A DNA stretch of 64,000 nucleotides from Paracoccus sp. TOH (GTDB lineage Bacteria > Pseudomonadota > Alphaproteobacteria > Rhodobacterales > Rhodobacteraceae): contig NZ_CP098360.1 in NCBI RefSeq assembly GCF_030388245.1, positions 292,001 through 356,000 on the forward strand. Direction: 5' to 3'. Shown piece after piece: positions 8,850 to 18,263 of this stretch (position 1 is its first letter; every line of letters begins with the position of its first letter). Position numbers and translations under genes: made by a program. Below the pieces are notes generated by a model, which saw only the letters and a program-made list of their open reading frames with translations, was not told where the DNA came from and did not search any database.

Positions 8850-9626
8850 TCAGTCGGTGAGGCGCAATCCGCCGAAATCCGGCGGCGTGGACAGGTCGAA
8901 GCCCGAGCCGGCGGCGGGCGGCGGGGCGGCGGCTGCCTTCGGGCCCGGCTCGGCCGGGGCAGCCTCGGCCGGCGGCTCCGGCGGGCCGGCGGCCGTCGGG
9001 GCAGCGGCGGGCAGCGCCCGCTCGGGCACCCGGTCGAGGCTGGGCACCACCACCCTGCCGGGCGGCGGCACCGGGATCGGCGCCTCGGCCGCCGGGTCGG
9101 GCAGATCGGCGGGGCCGGCCTCGGGCGGGGCCATCTCGGGGGCGCTGGGGGCCTCGGCCGGGGTTTCGGGCCGGCTGTCGGCGGCATCGGCCCGGGTCGG
9201 CGCGGCCTCGCCGGCGGGCGGCGGGGCGGCGGGGGCGGCGGCCCGCGCCGGCGGCTCGGCGGCCAGCGGCGCGGGGCGCTGCGGCTGCATGTCGGTGCCG
9301 CGGGCAAATTCGGATTCGGCCGGCACCGAGAGCGCGGTGGTTGCCGGCGGTTCGGCGGGTCCGACCGGGCCCGGCCGGGCGGCCGGTTCCGCAGGCTTCG
9401 CCACCTGGTCTGCCGGCGGTTCGGCGGCGGGCGTGACGGCGGGCGTGGCGGCGGCCGATTCCGGGGGCTTTTGCGGCGCAACCGGCGGTTTCGCGTCCCC
9501 GCCCCGGTCGGTGGCGGGCAGCGCGGCCGGGCGCGGCGGCTGCGGCAGGGCCAGCGACAGCGCCGCAAGCCCCAGCCCGCAGATCAGCGCGCCATGAACC
9601 AGACCTGCCGCAAATCCCCTCGCCAT
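8850..9626 (-). CDS. Pro/Ala-rich membrane-anchored protein, possibly a YibQ-like deacetylase lacking its catalytic domain
   Basis: A 258-residue protein of extreme composition. Residues 5-28 form one hydrophobic signal-anchor ([20 protein letters not shown]); nearly all the rest is Pro, Ala and Glu, expected to be disordered in the periplasm. The opening MARGF followed by a helix, the Pro/Ala linker, and a PAESEFARG stretch near residue 105 recall the N-terminal part of divergent polysaccharide deacetylases (YibQ-like) of Rhodobacterales from memory, but the frame stops before any deacetylase domain. It could instead be an unrelated linker-type envelope protein. The ATG at 9626 is followed by the aminotransferase gene, and its upstream region is shared with trpG, which diverges. 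Confidence 0.55.
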   Translation of the reverse strand: MARGFAAGLVHGALICGLGLAALSLALPQPPRPAALPATDRGGDAKPPVAPQKPPESAAATPAVTPAAEPPADQVAKPAEPAARPGPVGPAEPPATTALSVPAESEFARGTDMQPQRPAPLAAEPPARAAAPAAPPPAGEAAPTRADAADSRPETPAEAPSAPEMAPPEAGPADLPDPAAEAPIPVPPPGRVVVPSLDRVPERALPAAAPTAAGPPEPPAEAAPAEPGPKAAAAPPPAAGSGFDLSTPPDFGGLRLTD

Positions 9627-9755
9627 GCCTCGACCGTCCCGCCCTTGGCTTTCACGCCGGTTTTTCTTGCCCGCGGTCTTGACCCGCCGCAAGGCTTTAG
9701 CCCATCTATAGCCGCAGATTTCCCGGGGTTCACCCCCCAATGCAAGGCGCCCGCC

Positions 9756-10346
9756 ATGATCCTGCTCATCGACAATTACGACAGCTTCACCTGGAACCTG
9801 GTGCATTACATGGGCGAGGCCGGGGCGGATGTGGTCGTGCGCCGCAACGACATGCTGACGGTCGAGGAGGCGCTGGACATGGGCGCGCAGGGCATCGTGA
9901 TCTCGCCCGGGCCCTGCGACCCGGCCCAAGCCGGGATCATCGTGCCGCTGATCCGCGCCGCTTCGGACCGCGGCCTGCCGCTGCTGGGCGTCTGCCTGGG
10001 CCATCAGGCCATCGGCGAGGCTTTCGGCGGCAAGGTGGTGCGCGCCGCGCGCATCGTGCATGGCAAGACCGACGCCATCAGCCATGACGGCAGCGGGGTC
10101 TTTGCCGGCCTGCCCTCGCCGCTGACCGCGACGCGCTATCACTCGCTGACGGTCGAGCCGGAAAGCCTGCCCGACTGCCTGCGCGTCACCGCCACCGCCG
10201 CCGACGGCACCATCATGGGGCTGGTGCATCGCACGCTGCCGGTCGAGGGCGTGCAGTTCCACCCCGAAAGCATCGCCTCGGAATACGGCCATGACATGAT
10301 CCGCAATTTCCTGCGCCGCTGCCAGAACCTGGGCGCCGCCGCATGA
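9756..10346 (+). CDS. trpG: Anthranilate synthase component II (glutamine amidotransferase)
   Basis: Supplies ammonia from glutamine to TrpE. The 196-residue class I glutamine amidotransferase shows [13 protein letters not shown] at residues 6-18, the oxyanion region SPGPCDP at residues 50-56, the nucleophile Cys80 in GVCLGHQ and the His/Glu pair in GVQFHPESI. It could also serve PabB in folate synthesis (TrpG/PabA are often shared). The first Met after the intergenic region, at 9756, matches the family start. Its stop overlaps the trpD start (ATGA), and it opens a six-gene plus-strand run ending with moeA. Confidence 0.94.
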   Translation: MILLIDNYDSFTWNLVHYMGEAGADVVVRRNDMLTVEEALDMGAQGIVISPGPCDPAQAGIIVPLIRAASDRGLPLLGVCLGHQAIGEAFGGKVVRAARIVHGKTDAISHDGSGVFAGLPSPLTATRYHSLTVEPESLPDCLRVTATAADGTIMGLVHRTLPVEGVQFHPESIASEYGHDMIRNFLRRCQNLGAAA

Positions 10347-11380
10347 GCGCCGCCGCCACCGACATCCGGCCGCTGATCGGCCTGGCCGCCAGCCGGCCGC
10401 TGACCGGGACCGAGGCCGAGGCGGCCTTCGGCGCGCTGTTCGAGGGCGCCGCCACCCCCGCCCAGATCGGCGGGCTGCTGATGGCCATGCGCGTGCGCGG
10501 CGAGACCGTCGAGGAGATGGCCGCCGCCACCCGCGCCATGCGGGCGCGGATGAACCGCATCCAGGCGCCGGCGGGCGCCATGGACATCGTCGGCACCGGC
10601 GGCGACGGCAAGGGCACGCTGAACATCTCGACCGCCACGGCCTTCGTGGTCGCCGGCGCCGGCGTGCCGGTCGCCAAGCACGGCAACCGCAACCTGTCGT
10701 CCAAGTCGGGCTCGGCCGACGCGCTGACCCATCTGGGGCTGAACGTCATGTCCACCCCCGAGATCGCCGAGCGGGCGCTGGCCGCCACCGGCATCTGCTT
10801 CATGATGGCGCCGGTGCATCACCCGGCCATGCGCCATGTCGGCCCGGCGCGGGCGGAACTGGGCACCCGGACGATCTTCAACCTGCTGGGGCCGATGACC
10901 AATCCCGGCGGGGTGCGGCGGCAGCTGACCGGCACCTTCGACCGGGTCTGGAACCGCCCGATGGCCGAGACCCTGCGCGAGCTGGGCAGCGAGGCGGCCT
11001 GGCTGGTGCATGGCGGCGACGGCACCGACGAGATCTCGATCGCCGGGCCGACCTGGGTGGCGCAACTGAAGGACGGCGAGATCACCGAGTTCCAGATCGC
11101 GCCCGAGGATGCCGGCCTGCCGGTGCACCGGTTCGAGGCGATCCTGGGCGGCGACCCGGCGCAGAACGCCGCGGCGCTGCGGGCGCTGCTGGACGGTGCG
11201 CCGGGCGCCTATCGCGACGCGGTGCTGCTGAACGCCGCCGCGGCGCTGCTGATCGCCGGCAAAGCCGCCGATCTGCGCGAGGGGGCCGAGATCGCCCGCG
11301 ACGCCATCGACAGCGGCAAGGCCAAGGCCAAGCTGGCCGCGCTGGCGGCCCGGGTCGGCGCCCCGGATGCCGATGGCTGA
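10343..11380 (+). CDS. trpD: Anthranilate phosphoribosyltransferase
   Basis: Second tryptophan pathway enzyme: joins anthranilate to PRPP. The 345-residue protein has the class IV phosphoribosyltransferase signatures: the [14 protein letters not shown] loop around residues 80-93, [17 protein letters not shown] (PRPP and metal binding) and the central [17 protein letters not shown] stretch contacting anthranilate. Length is normal. Translation is coupled to trpG by a 4-bp ATGA overlap, and its 3' end overlaps the start of the uracil-DNA glycosylase gene by 14 bp. Confidence 0.95.
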   Translation: MSAAATDIRPLIGLAASRPLTGTEAEAAFGALFEGAATPAQIGGLLMAMRVRGETVEEMAAATRAMRARMNRIQAPAGAMDIVGTGGDGKGTLNISTATAFVVAGAGVPVAKHGNRNLSSKSGSADALTHLGLNVMSTPEIAERALAATGICFMMAPVHHPAMRHVGPARAELGTRTIFNLLGPMTNPGGVRRQLTGTFDRVWNRPMAETLRELGSEAAWLVHGGDGTDEISIAGPTWVAQLKDGEITEFQIAPEDAGLPVHRFEAILGGDPAQNAAALRALLDGAPGAYRDAVLLNAAAALLIAGKAADLREGAEIARDAIDSGKAKAKLAALAARVGAPDADG

Positions 11381-12038
11381 ACCCCGCATCCCCGGCGCCT
11401 GGGCCGAGCTGCCGTTCTTTCGCCAGGACTGGCCGGCCATCGCCGCCCGGCTGCGCGGCGGCGACTGGCTGCCCGGCCCCGGCCGCGTCTTCGCCGCGCT
11501 GGAACTGACCCCGCCCGAGCGGGTGCGGGTGGTGATCCTGGGTCAGGACCCCTATCCGACGCCCGGCCATGCCAACGGGCTGGCCTTTTCGGTCACGCCG
11601 GAAACCGCGCTGCCGCGCTCGCTGCGAAACATCTATGCCGAGATGCGCGACGACATCGGCGCCGCCCCCCCGAACGGCGACCTGAGCCATTGGGCGCGGC
11701 AGGGGGCGCTGCTGCTCAACACCTCGCTTTCCGTGCTGCCCGGACAGGCCGGGGCGCATGCGAAATGGGGCTGGGACCGGCTGGCGCGACAAACCGTCGC
11801 GCGGGCGCAGGCCGAAGGGCCGCTGGCCTTCGTGCTTTGGGGCGCCCAGGCGCAGAAGGCGCTGGCCGGGCTGCCGCGGCCGCAGGATCTGGTGATCGAA
11901 AGCGCGCATCCCTCGCCCTTGTCGGCGCGGCGCGGCTTCTTCGGCTCGCGCCCGTTCAGCCGGGTGAACGACTGGTTGCGGGCGCGGGGCGAGCCGGCGA
12001 TCGACTGGGCCCTTTCCGAAACCGCCGCCGCGGGGTAA
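11367..12038 (+). CDS. ung: Uracil-DNA glycosylase, family 1
   Basis: Excises uracil from DNA to start base excision repair. The 223-residue protein has the family 1 motifs: water-activating Asp61 in [18 protein letters not shown], the uracil-specificity Asn in LLLNTSLSV, and the DNA-intercalation loop with catalytic His in [15 protein letters not shown]. Met1 and Met3 are both possible starts; the first gives a 14-bp overlap with trpD. Its place between trpD and trpC interrupts an otherwise metabolic operon, so its expression is probably tied to tryptophan synthesis and housekeeping rather than damage. Confidence 0.94.
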   Translation: MPMAEPRIPGAWAELPFFRQDWPAIAARLRGGDWLPGPGRVFAALELTPPERVRVVILGQDPYPTPGHANGLAFSVTPETALPRSLRNIYAEMRDDIGAAPPNGDLSHWARQGALLLNTSLSVLPGQAGAHAKWGWDRLARQTVARAQAEGPLAFVLWGAQAQKALAGLPRPQDLVIESAHPSPLSARRGFFGSRPFSRVNDWLRARGEPAIDWALSETAAAG

Positions 12039-12047
12039 ACCGACATC

Positions 12048-12839
12048 ATGGACATTCTCGAGCGCATCAAGGCCTACAAGCTGGAAGAAATCGCCGCCGC
12101 CAGGGCCGCCCGGCCGCTGTCGGACATCGAGGCCGCGGCCCGCGCCGCCTCGGCCCCGCGCGGCTTTGCCCGCGCGCTGGAGGGCAAGGCGGCGACCGGC
12201 CATGCGCTGATCGCCGAGATCAAGAAGGCCAGCCCCTCCAAGGGCCTGATCCGCCCGGATTTCGACCCGCCGGCGCTGGCCCGCGCCTATCAGGCCGGCG
12301 GCGCCGCCTGCCTGTCGGTGCTGACCGACGCCCCCAGCTTCCAGGGCGCACCCGAGTTCCTGACCGCCGCGCGCGAGGCCTGCGACCTGCCGGCGCTGCG
12401 CAAGGATTTCCTTTACGACCCCTATCAGGTGGCCGAGGCCCGTGCCTGGGGGGCCGATTGCATCCTGATCATCATGGCCTCGGTCGATGACACGCTGGCC
12501 GCCGAGCTCGAGGATGCGGCCTTCCATTGGGGCATGGACGCGCTGGTCGAGGTCCACGACCGCGCCGAACTGGACCGCGCGCTCAGGCTGAAATCGCCGC
12601 TGATCGGGGTGAACAACCGCAACCTGAAGACCTTCGAGGTCAGCCTGGACGTAACGCTGGAACTGGCGCCGCATGTGCCCGCCGACCGCGAGCTGGTCTG
12701 CGAAAGCGGGCTGTTCACCCCCGCCGACCTGAACCGCATGGCGGCGGCCGGGGTCCGGCGCTTCCTGATCGGCGAAAGCCTGATGCGGCAAGCCGACGTG
12801 ACCGGCGCCACCCGGCAGATCCTGGGCCTTGCGGCATGA
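12048..12839 (+). CDS. trpC: Indole-3-glycerol phosphate synthase
   Basis: Ring-closing step of tryptophan synthesis, making indole-3-glycerol phosphate from the ribulose derivative of anthranilate. The 263-residue TIM barrel shows the family signatures [16 protein letters not shown] (catalytic Lys), [27 protein letters not shown] and [12 protein letters not shown], plus the phosphate-binding GESLM near the C-terminus. It is a stand-alone TrpC, not fused to TrpF. The last codons overlap the moaC start (ATGA), so tryptophan and molybdenum-cofactor genes are translationally joined here. Confidence 0.95.
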   Translation: MDILERIKAYKLEEIAAARAARPLSDIEAAARAASAPRGFARALEGKAATGHALIAEIKKASPSKGLIRPDFDPPALARAYQAGGAACLSVLTDAPSFQGAPEFLTAAREACDLPALRKDFLYDPYQVAEARAWGADCILIIMASVDDTLAAELEDAAFHWGMDALVEVHDRAELDRALRLKSPLIGVNNRNLKTFEVSLDVTLELAPHVPADRELVCESGLFTPADLNRMAAAGVRRFLIGESLMRQADVTGATRQILGLAA

Positions 12840-13306
12840 GCCTGACGCATTTCGACGCCCAGGGCCAGGCGCATATGGTCGATGTGTCCGAGAAGCCCGA
12901 GACGGCGCGCGAGGCGGTGGCCGAGGGCGTGGTCATCATGGCGCCCGAAACCCTGGCGCTGGCGCAGGGCGGCGCGGCCAAGGGCGACGTGATGGGCGTG
13001 GCGCGGCTGGCCGGCATCATGGGCGCCAAGCGCACTGCGGACCTGATCCCGCTCTGCCACCCGCTGCCGATCACCAGGGTCTCGGTCGATCTGGCGGCGG
13101 ACCCGGCGCTGCCCGGCATCCGCGTCACCGCCACGGTGAAGACCGCCGGCAAGACCGGGGTGGAGATGGAGGCGCTGACCGCCGTTTCCACCGCCTGCCT
13201 GACCGTCTACGACATGCTCAAGGCCGCGCAGAAGGACATGCGGATCGAGGGCATCCGCCTGCTTTCCAAGACCGGCGGCAAATCGGGCGCGTTCCGCGCG
13301 CCCTGA
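12836..13306 (+). CDS. moaC: Cyclic pyranopterin monophosphate synthase
   Basis: Molybdenum cofactor synthesis: converts the MoaA product 3',8-cyclo-7,8-dihydro-GTP to cyclic pyranopterin monophosphate. The 156-residue protein carries the family's core motifs [11 protein letters not shown] (residues 70-80 region), [20 protein letters not shown] and the terminal [12 protein letters not shown] with active-site lysines. Length is typical. It starts inside the trpC stop and is followed 9 bp later by moeA, a common moaC-moeA pairing. Cofactor demand would be real in a Paracoccus-type denitrifier, though no molybdoenzyme is in the window. Confidence 0.95.
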   Translation: MSLTHFDAQGQAHMVDVSEKPETAREAVAEGVVIMAPETLALAQGGAAKGDVMGVARLAGIMGAKRTADLIPLCHPLPITRVSVDLAADPALPGIRVTATVKTAGKTGVEMEALTAVSTACLTVYDMLKAAQKDMRIEGIRLLSKTGGKSGAFRAP

Positions 13307-13315
13307 GGGGGAAGA

Positions 13316-14488
13316 ATGATCAGCGTCGAAGAAGCCCGCAGCCGCGTCCTGGCCCTTGCCCGCGCCCCCGAGCCGGAACAGGTGGCGCTGGATCAGGCGC
13401 TGGGCCGCGCCATGATCGCGCCGGGTGTCGCCCGGCTGACGCAACCGCCATTCGACGCGGCGGCCATGGACGGCTATGCGCTGCGCTCGGCCGAGCTGCC
13501 CGGCCCGCTGACGGTGATCGGCACCGCGGCCGCCGGCGTGCCTTACGAGGGCGAAACGCCGCCCGGCAGCGCCATCCGCATCTTCACCGGCGCCCCGGTG
13601 CCCGCCGGCTACGACCGCGTGGTGATGCAAGAGATCGTCACGCGCGACGGCGACCGGATCAGTATCGCCGATGTCGGGTCCAACCTGAACATCCGCCGCA
13701 AAGGCAATGATTTCGCCGAAGGCTCGACCTTTCAGCCGCCGCGCCCGCTGCGTCCTGCCGATCTGGCGCTGCTCGCGGCGATGAACGTGCCGCGGCTGAC
13801 GGTCGCACGCCGGCCGCGCGTCGCGGTGCTGGCCGGCGGCGACGAGCTGGTGCGCCCCGGCTCGGACCCGGCGCCGGGCCAGATCATCAGCTCGAACGAC
13901 ATCGCCATCGCCGCGCTCGCACGCGAGGCGGGGGCCGAGCCGGTGGTCCTGCCGCTGGCCCGCGACACCGAGGAAAGCCTGCGCGACCGCTTCGCCGAGG
14001 CCGAGGGCTGCGACCTGATCGTCACCATCGGCGGCGCCTCGGTGGGCGACCACGACCTGATCGCCAAGGTCTCGGCCGAACTGGGCATGGAGCGCGCCTT
14101 CTACAAGCTGGCCATGCGCCCCGGAAAGCCGCTGATGGCCGGCCGCATCGGTCCGGCCGCCATGCTGGGTCTGCCGGGAAACCCGGTCTCGGCCGCGGTT
14201 TGCGCGAAACTCTTCATGCAACCGCTGATCCGCGCCATGCAGGGCCTGCCGCCGGGCCCCGAGCCCCTGCAGGCCGTGCTGACCCGCGACCTGCCGCCCG
14301 AGGGCGACCGGCAGCACTACCTGCGCGCCCGGCTTGTGCCCGGCGACGGCCTGCCCGGGATCGAGCCTTTCCCCGACCAGGATTCCGCCCGGCTGTGGGT
14401 GTTGGCCGAGGCCGATGCACTGCTGATCCGCCCCGCCGGCGATCCGGCACGCAAGGCCGGCGAGCGGATGAGCTATCTGCCGCTTTAG
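13316..14488 (+). CDS. moeA: Molybdopterin molybdenumtransferase
   Basis: Inserts molybdate into adenylylated molybdopterin to finish the molybdenum cofactor. The 390-residue protein has the MoeA layout: N-terminal LTQPPFDAAAMDGYAL (active-site Asp), the central MoCF-binding domain with GGASVGDHDLI, and a C-terminal domain beginning after LGLPGNPVSAAV. A GGGGAA Shine-Dalgarno precedes the ATG. It ends the trpG-to-moeA run: a palindrome CCGGTTAACCGG follows its stop directly (14489-14500), and the lexA promoter follows. Confidence 0.95.
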   Translation: MISVEEARSRVLALARAPEPEQVALDQALGRAMIAPGVARLTQPPFDAAAMDGYALRSAELPGPLTVIGTAAAGVPYEGETPPGSAIRIFTGAPVPAGYDRVVMQEIVTRDGDRISIADVGSNLNIRRKGNDFAEGSTFQPPRPLRPADLALLAAMNVPRLTVARRPRVAVLAGGDELVRPGSDPAPGQIISSNDIAIAALAREAGAEPVVLPLARDTEESLRDRFAEAEGCDLIVTIGGASVGDHDLIAKVSAELGMERAFYKLAMRPGKPLMAGRIGPAAMLGLPGNPVSAAVCAKLFMQPLIRAMQGLPPGPEPLQAVLTRDLPPEGDRQHYLRARLVPGDGLPGIEPFPDQDSARLWVLAEADALLIRPAGDPARKAGERMSYLPL

Positions 14489-14492
14489 CCGG

Positions 14493-14507
14493 TTAACCGG
14501 AAATTTA
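14493..14507 (+). promoter_or_regulatory. Near-match to a CtrA site upstream of lexA
   Basis: TTAA-CCGGAAA-TTTA differs at one base from the alphaproteobacterial CtrA consensus TTAA-N7-TTAA. It sits about 20 bp upstream of the predicted lexA -35 hexamer and partly overlaps a palindrome that could instead be the moeA terminator. Weak on its own. Confidence 0.25.
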
Positions 14508-14525
14508 CCCGAATCGCCATAAAGA

Positions 14526-14554
14526 TTGACGCAAGGGATCGGCCGCGCTAGAAC
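14526..14554 (+). promoter_or_regulatory. Predicted lexA promoter
   Basis: TTGACG (14526-14531), a 17-bp spacer and TAGAAC (14549-14554) form a sigma-70-like promoter. The expected transcript start would be near 14561, downstream of the ATG at 14560, which argues that translation starts at 14599. Confidence 0.55.
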
Positions 14555-14565
14555 ATTCGATGAAC
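14551..14565 (+). promoter_or_regulatory. LexA (SOS) box
   Basis: GAACATTCGATGAAC matches exactly the alphaproteobacterial direct-repeat SOS operator (GTTC-N7-GTTC read on the other strand). It overlaps the predicted -10 hexamer, so bound LexA would block its own transcription. Confidence 0.85.
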
Positions 14566-14598
14566 ATGATGGCGGCCGCAGCAGATCGGGGGCAGAGC

Positions 14599-15297
14599 AT
14601 GCTGACGAAGAAACAGATCCAGCTTCTTGAATTCATTCAGGCGCGGATGGCTCGCGACGGGGTGCCGCCCTCGTTCGACGAAATGAAAATCGCGCTGGAC
14701 CTGCGCTCGAAATCGGGAATTCATCGCCTCGTGACCGCTCTTGAGGAACGCGGATTCATCCGCCGCCTGCCGCATCGCGCCCGCGCGCTGGAAATCGTCC
14801 GCCTGCCCGACAGCCTCAGCAAGGGGCCCGGATTCCAGCCCCGGGTGATCGACGGCGACGCGCCCGAACGCCCGGCGCCGCTGCCGCGCGGCGCGATGGA
14901 AATCGCCGTTTCCGCCGTGGAACTGCCGGTCATGGGCCGCATCGCCGCCGGCGTCCCGATCGAGGCGATCTCGGAGGTTTCGCATCACATCGCCGTGCCG
15001 GGTTCGATGCTCTCGGGCCAGGACCGGCATTACGCGCTGGAGGTGCGCGGCGATTCGATGATCGAGGCCGGGATCAACGACGGCGACGTCGTGGTGATCC
15101 GCGAACAGGACACGGCCGAGAACGGTGACATCATCGTCGCCCTGGTCGAGGGTTTCGAGGCGACGCTGAAGCGCTATCGCCGCAAGGGCGGCATGATCGC
15201 GCTCGAGGCCGCGAACCCGGCTTACGAGACCCGGGTGCTGCCCGAGGACAAGGTGCGCATCCAGGGCCGGCTCGTCGGGCTGATCCGCAGCTACTAG
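14599..15297 (+). CDS. lexA: LexA repressor, SOS regulator
   Basis: Represses SOS genes and is inactivated by RecA-stimulated self-cleavage. The 232-residue protein has the N-terminal winged helix ([29 protein letters not shown]), the cleavage site Ala117-Gly118 (RIAAGVP), catalytic Ser153 (RGDSM) and Lys191 (ATLKRY). The frame is open from an ATG at 14560, but that ATG lies inside the SOS box and at or before the predicted transcript start, so I use the ATG at 14599 (MLTKKQ), which also matches LexA N-termini generally. Autoregulation is evident from the operator. It is followed by a separately translated DD-carboxypeptidase gene. Confidence 0.95.
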   Translation: MLTKKQIQLLEFIQARMARDGVPPSFDEMKIALDLRSKSGIHRLVTALEERGFIRRLPHRARALEIVRLPDSLSKGPGFQPRVIDGDAPERPAPLPRGAMEIAVSAVELPVMGRIAAGVPIEAISEVSHHIAVPGSMLSGQDRHYALEVRGDSMIEAGINDGDVVVIREQDTAENGDIIVALVEGFEATLKRYRRKGGMIALEAANPAYETRVLPEDKVRIQGRLVGLIRSY

Positions 15298-15403
15298 ACC
15301 GGCGCCGGCCGTTCACTTGCCCGGCACAGGCGGCCCTGCGGCGTTGCGGGTTCCGGCCCGCTGCGCTAACCATGGCGCAAACGCGACAGGTCAAGGACAA
15401 TCC

Positions 15404-16561
15404 ATGCGCGCACTGACGTTCCGCATCTTCGCTCTGATCATGGTGCTGGCGCTGCCGGCGCAGGCATTCGACACCAATGCCCGCGCCGCTTGGGTCTATG
15501 ACGTGGCGACCGGCACCGTGCTGATGGAGAAGAATGCCGACGAGCCGCTGCCGCCCGCCTCGATGTCCAAGCTGATGACCCTGAACATGCTGTTCGAGGC
15601 GCTGGCCGACGGCCGGGTGGCAATGGACACGACTTTTCCGGTCTCGACCAAGGCCTGGCACATGGGCGGCTCGAAAATGTTCGTCGAGCCCGCCGACCGC
15701 CCCGCCGTCGAGGAGCTGATCCACGGCATCATCATCAATTCCGGCAACGATGCCTGCGTGGTGGTGGCCGAAGGGCTGGCCGGCACCGAGGAAGCCTTCG
15801 CGCGGCTGATGAACGACCGCGCCCGGCAGCTTGGCATGATGGATTCGCATTTCGCCAACGCCTCGGGCTGGCCCGATCCGCAGCACCGGATGTCGATGCA
15901 TGATCTCGGCCTGCTCGCCACCCGGCTGATCACCGAATTCCCCGAGCTTTACAAGAATTTCGCGCTGACCGAATACAATTACAAGGGCCGGGTGCCCTCG
16001 AATGCGAACAACCGCAATCCGCTGCTGCGCCTGGGCACCGGCGACTGGAAGGCTGACGGGCTGAAGACCGGCCACACGCAAGAGGCAGGCTATGGCCTTG
16101 TCGGCTCGGCGGTGCAGGGCGACCGGCGCATCGTCTTCGTCATCGCCGGCTTGCCCAGCGAAAAGGCCCGCGCCGAGGAGGCCGAGCGGATCGTGAACTG
16201 GGCCTATCGCCAGTTCACCATGCGCACCATCATTCCCAAGGACGAGATCGTGACCCAGGCGCCGGTCTGGCTGGGCGACAAGGGCCGCATCGGCCTGACC
16301 ACCAGGGACGGCGTCCGGGTGCTGATCCCGGCCGGTTCGCACGCGGGCGTCAAGGCCGAGGCGGTTTTCAGGGGCCCGATCGAGGCGCCGATCGCCAAGG
16401 GCGACCAGCTGGGCGAGCTGATCGTGGACATTCCCGGCGTCGGCCAGTCGCGCCTGCCGCTGCTCGCCGCCAGCGACGTGGCCCGCACCGGCGTCTTCGG
16501 CCGGATCCAGAGCGCGGCCTTCCGCCTGGGCGAGCGCGCGATCCAGTCGGTACGGAACTGA
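15404..16561 (+). CDS. D-alanyl-D-alanine carboxypeptidase (PBP5/DacC family)
   Basis: Trims the terminal D-Ala of peptidoglycan stem peptides in the periplasm. The 385-residue protein has a signal peptide (residues 1-21, cleavage after LPAQA), the serine active site Ser53-Met-Ser-Lys56, the SGN triad element in INSGNDA and the KTG motif in LKTGHTQEAGYGL. A C-terminal beta domain and the amphipathic end (FRLGERAIQSV) fit PBP5-type membrane attachment. The frame is open further upstream but the ATG at 15404 is the only one giving a signal peptide. Thymidylate kinase follows 12 bp later. Confidence 0.93.
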   Translation: MRALTFRIFALIMVLALPAQAFDTNARAAWVYDVATGTVLMEKNADEPLPPASMSKLMTLNMLFEALADGRVAMDTTFPVSTKAWHMGGSKMFVEPADRPAVEELIHGIIINSGNDACVVVAEGLAGTEEAFARLMNDRARQLGMMDSHFANASGWPDPQHRMSMHDLGLLATRLITEFPELYKNFALTEYNYKGRVPSNANNRNPLLRLGTGDWKADGLKTGHTQEAGYGLVGSAVQGDRRIVFVIAGLPSEKARAEEAERIVNWAYRQFTMRTIIPKDEIVTQAPVWLGDKGRIGLTTRDGVRVLIPAGSHAGVKAEAVFRGPIEAPIAKGDQLGELIVDIPGVGQSRLPLLAASDVARTGVFGRIQSAAFRLGERAIQSVRN

Positions 16562-16573
16562 ACCCGCGCGGCC

Positions 16574-17173
16574 ATGTTCATCAGTTTCGAGGGCATCGAC
16601 GGATCGGGAAAGTCCACCCAGGCGCGCCGGCTGGCGCAGGCATTGAACGCGCGCGGTACCGAAACCGTGCTGACGCGCGAGCCCGGCGGCAGCGAGGGCG
16701 CCGAGGAGATCCGCCGCCTGCTCGTCGAGGGCCGGAGCGAACGCTGGTCGCCCGAAACCGAGCTTCTGCTGTTCACCGCCGCCCGGCGCGACCATGTCGA
16801 GCGGCTGATCCGGCCGGCATTGGCACGCGGCGCCTGGGTGGTCACCGACCGCTTCGCCGATTCCAGCCGGGTCTACCAGGGCCTCGCCCGCGCCGATCTG
16901 CGCCAACTGGTCGAGGAGCTGCACCGGCTGACCATCGGCATCGAGACGGACCGGACCTTCGTCATCGACATCGACCCCGAGATCGCATTGACGCGCGGCC
17001 AGGCCCGCGGCGGGGTCGAGGATAGGTTCGAGACGCTCGGTCTCGACTTCCAGCGGCGGCTGCGTGACGGGTTCCTCGCCCTCGCCGCCGAGTTTCCGGC
17101 GCGTATCCGCGTGATCGACGGCAGCGGCAGCGGGGACGAGGTCGCCGGCCGCGTCCTGGCGGCGCTGGCATGA
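16574..17173 (+). CDS. tmk: Thymidylate kinase
   Basis: Phosphorylates dTMP to dTDP for DNA synthesis. The 199-residue P-loop kinase has FEGIDGSGKST at residues 5-15, the DR motif in VVTDRFADSSRVYQG and the lid with LTRGQARGGVEDRFE. Length is normal. Its stop overlaps the holB start (ATGA), the start of a chain tmk-holB-tatD-MBL-AEC with overlapping or near-touching genes, an order conserved widely in proteobacteria. Confidence 0.95.
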   Translation: MFISFEGIDGSGKSTQARRLAQALNARGTETVLTREPGGSEGAEEIRRLLVEGRSERWSPETELLLFTAARRDHVERLIRPALARGAWVVTDRFADSSRVYQGLARADLRQLVEELHRLTIGIETDRTFVIDIDPEIALTRGQARGGVEDRFETLGLDFQRRLRDGFLALAAEFPARIRVIDGSGSGDEVAGRVLAALA

Positions 17174-18252
17174 GCGACGAGCCGCTGCCCGAGCCCGACC
17201 GCGTGCCCGGCGCCCCGCATCCGCGCGAGGCTCTGCGCATCATCGGCCAGGACGCCGCCGTCGCGGATTTCCTGGCCGCGGCCAAGGCGCATCGGCTGCA
17301 CCATGCCTGGCTGATCTCGGGCCCGCGCGGCACCGGCAAGGCGACGCTGGCCTGGAGCATCGCAAAATGGCTGCTGAGCGGCGGCGCGGAATCCGGCCTG
17401 TCGACCGCGACCGACGATCCGGTGGTGCGCCGCATCCGCGCGCTGTCGGAGCCGCGGCTGCATCTGATCCGGCGGCCCGTCGACGAAAAGACCCAGCGGC
17501 TGCGGGCCGAGATCACCGTGGACGAGATCCGCAGGCTGCAGGGTTTCTTCCATATGAGCGCGGCCGAGGGCGGACGCCGCGTCGCGATCATCGACGCCGC
17601 CGACGAAATGAACCAGGCCGCCGCCAATGCGCTGCTGAAGCTGCTCGAGGAGCCGCCGCCGGCGGCGACGATCCTGCTGGTGGCGCATCAGCCGGCGCGG
17701 CTGCTGCCGACCATCCGCTCGCGCTGCCGCGAGCTGCGGCTGCACCCGCTGGGCCCCGAGGACATGGCGGGGGTCTTGCAGGGCCTGGGCCTTGACCAGG
17801 ACGCGGCGCGGCTTGCGGCGCTGTCCGGCGGCTCGGTCGGCGAGGCGCTGCGGCTGGCCGGCCAGGACGGGCTGGCGGTCTATCAGCGCCTGATCGGGCT
17901 TTTCGCAGAATATCCCCGCATGGACCGCCGCGCCGCCGCCCAGCTGGCCGAGACGGCGGCGGGCCGGGCCAGCGCCGATGGCGACCCGTTCGACCTGGTG
18001 GTGACGCTGATCGACCGCTTCCTGACCCGCGCCGCCCGAACCGGCCTGATGGGCGCCCCCCTGCCCGAGGCAGCCGAGGGCGAGGCCGAGGTGCTGAGCC
18101 GCATCGCCCCCGGCCCCGCAGCCGCGCGGCTTTGGGCCGGGGCGCAGGCCGAGCTTTCGGCGCGGGCCCGCGCCGGGCGGGCGGTCAACCTTGACCCTTC
18201 CGCGCTGGTGTTGGATATGCTGATCGGGCTTGCGAACCAGCCCGCCCTCTGA
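17170..18252 (+). CDS. holB: DNA polymerase III delta' subunit
   Basis: Stator subunit of the clamp loader that places the sliding clamp on primed DNA. The 360-residue AAA+ protein shows a Walker-A-like GPRGTGKATLAWS near residue 55, VDEIRRLQGFFHMSAAEGGRR, and the sensor/Walker B-type segment IIDAADEMNQAAANALLKLLEEPP typical of DnaX/HolB proteins, with the clamp-loader RSRC motif (TIRSRCRELRL). Translation is coupled to tmk. C-terminal residues are less conserved, as usual for HolB. Confidence 0.93.
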   Translation: MSDEPLPEPDRVPGAPHPREALRIIGQDAAVADFLAAAKAHRLHHAWLISGPRGTGKATLAWSIAKWLLSGGAESGLSTATDDPVVRRIRALSEPRLHLIRRPVDEKTQRLRAEITVDEIRRLQGFFHMSAAEGGRRVAIIDAADEMNQAAANALLKLLEEPPPAATILLVAHQPARLLPTIRSRCRELRLHPLGPEDMAGVLQGLGLDQDAARLAALSGGSVGEALRLAGQDGLAVYQRLIGLFAEYPRMDRRAAAQLAETAAGRASADGDPFDLVVTLIDRFLTRAARTGLMGAPLPEAAEGEAEVLSRIAPGPAAARLWAGAQAELSARARAGRAVNLDPSALVLDMLIGLANQPAL

Positions 18253-18263
18253 CGGATCAGCCG

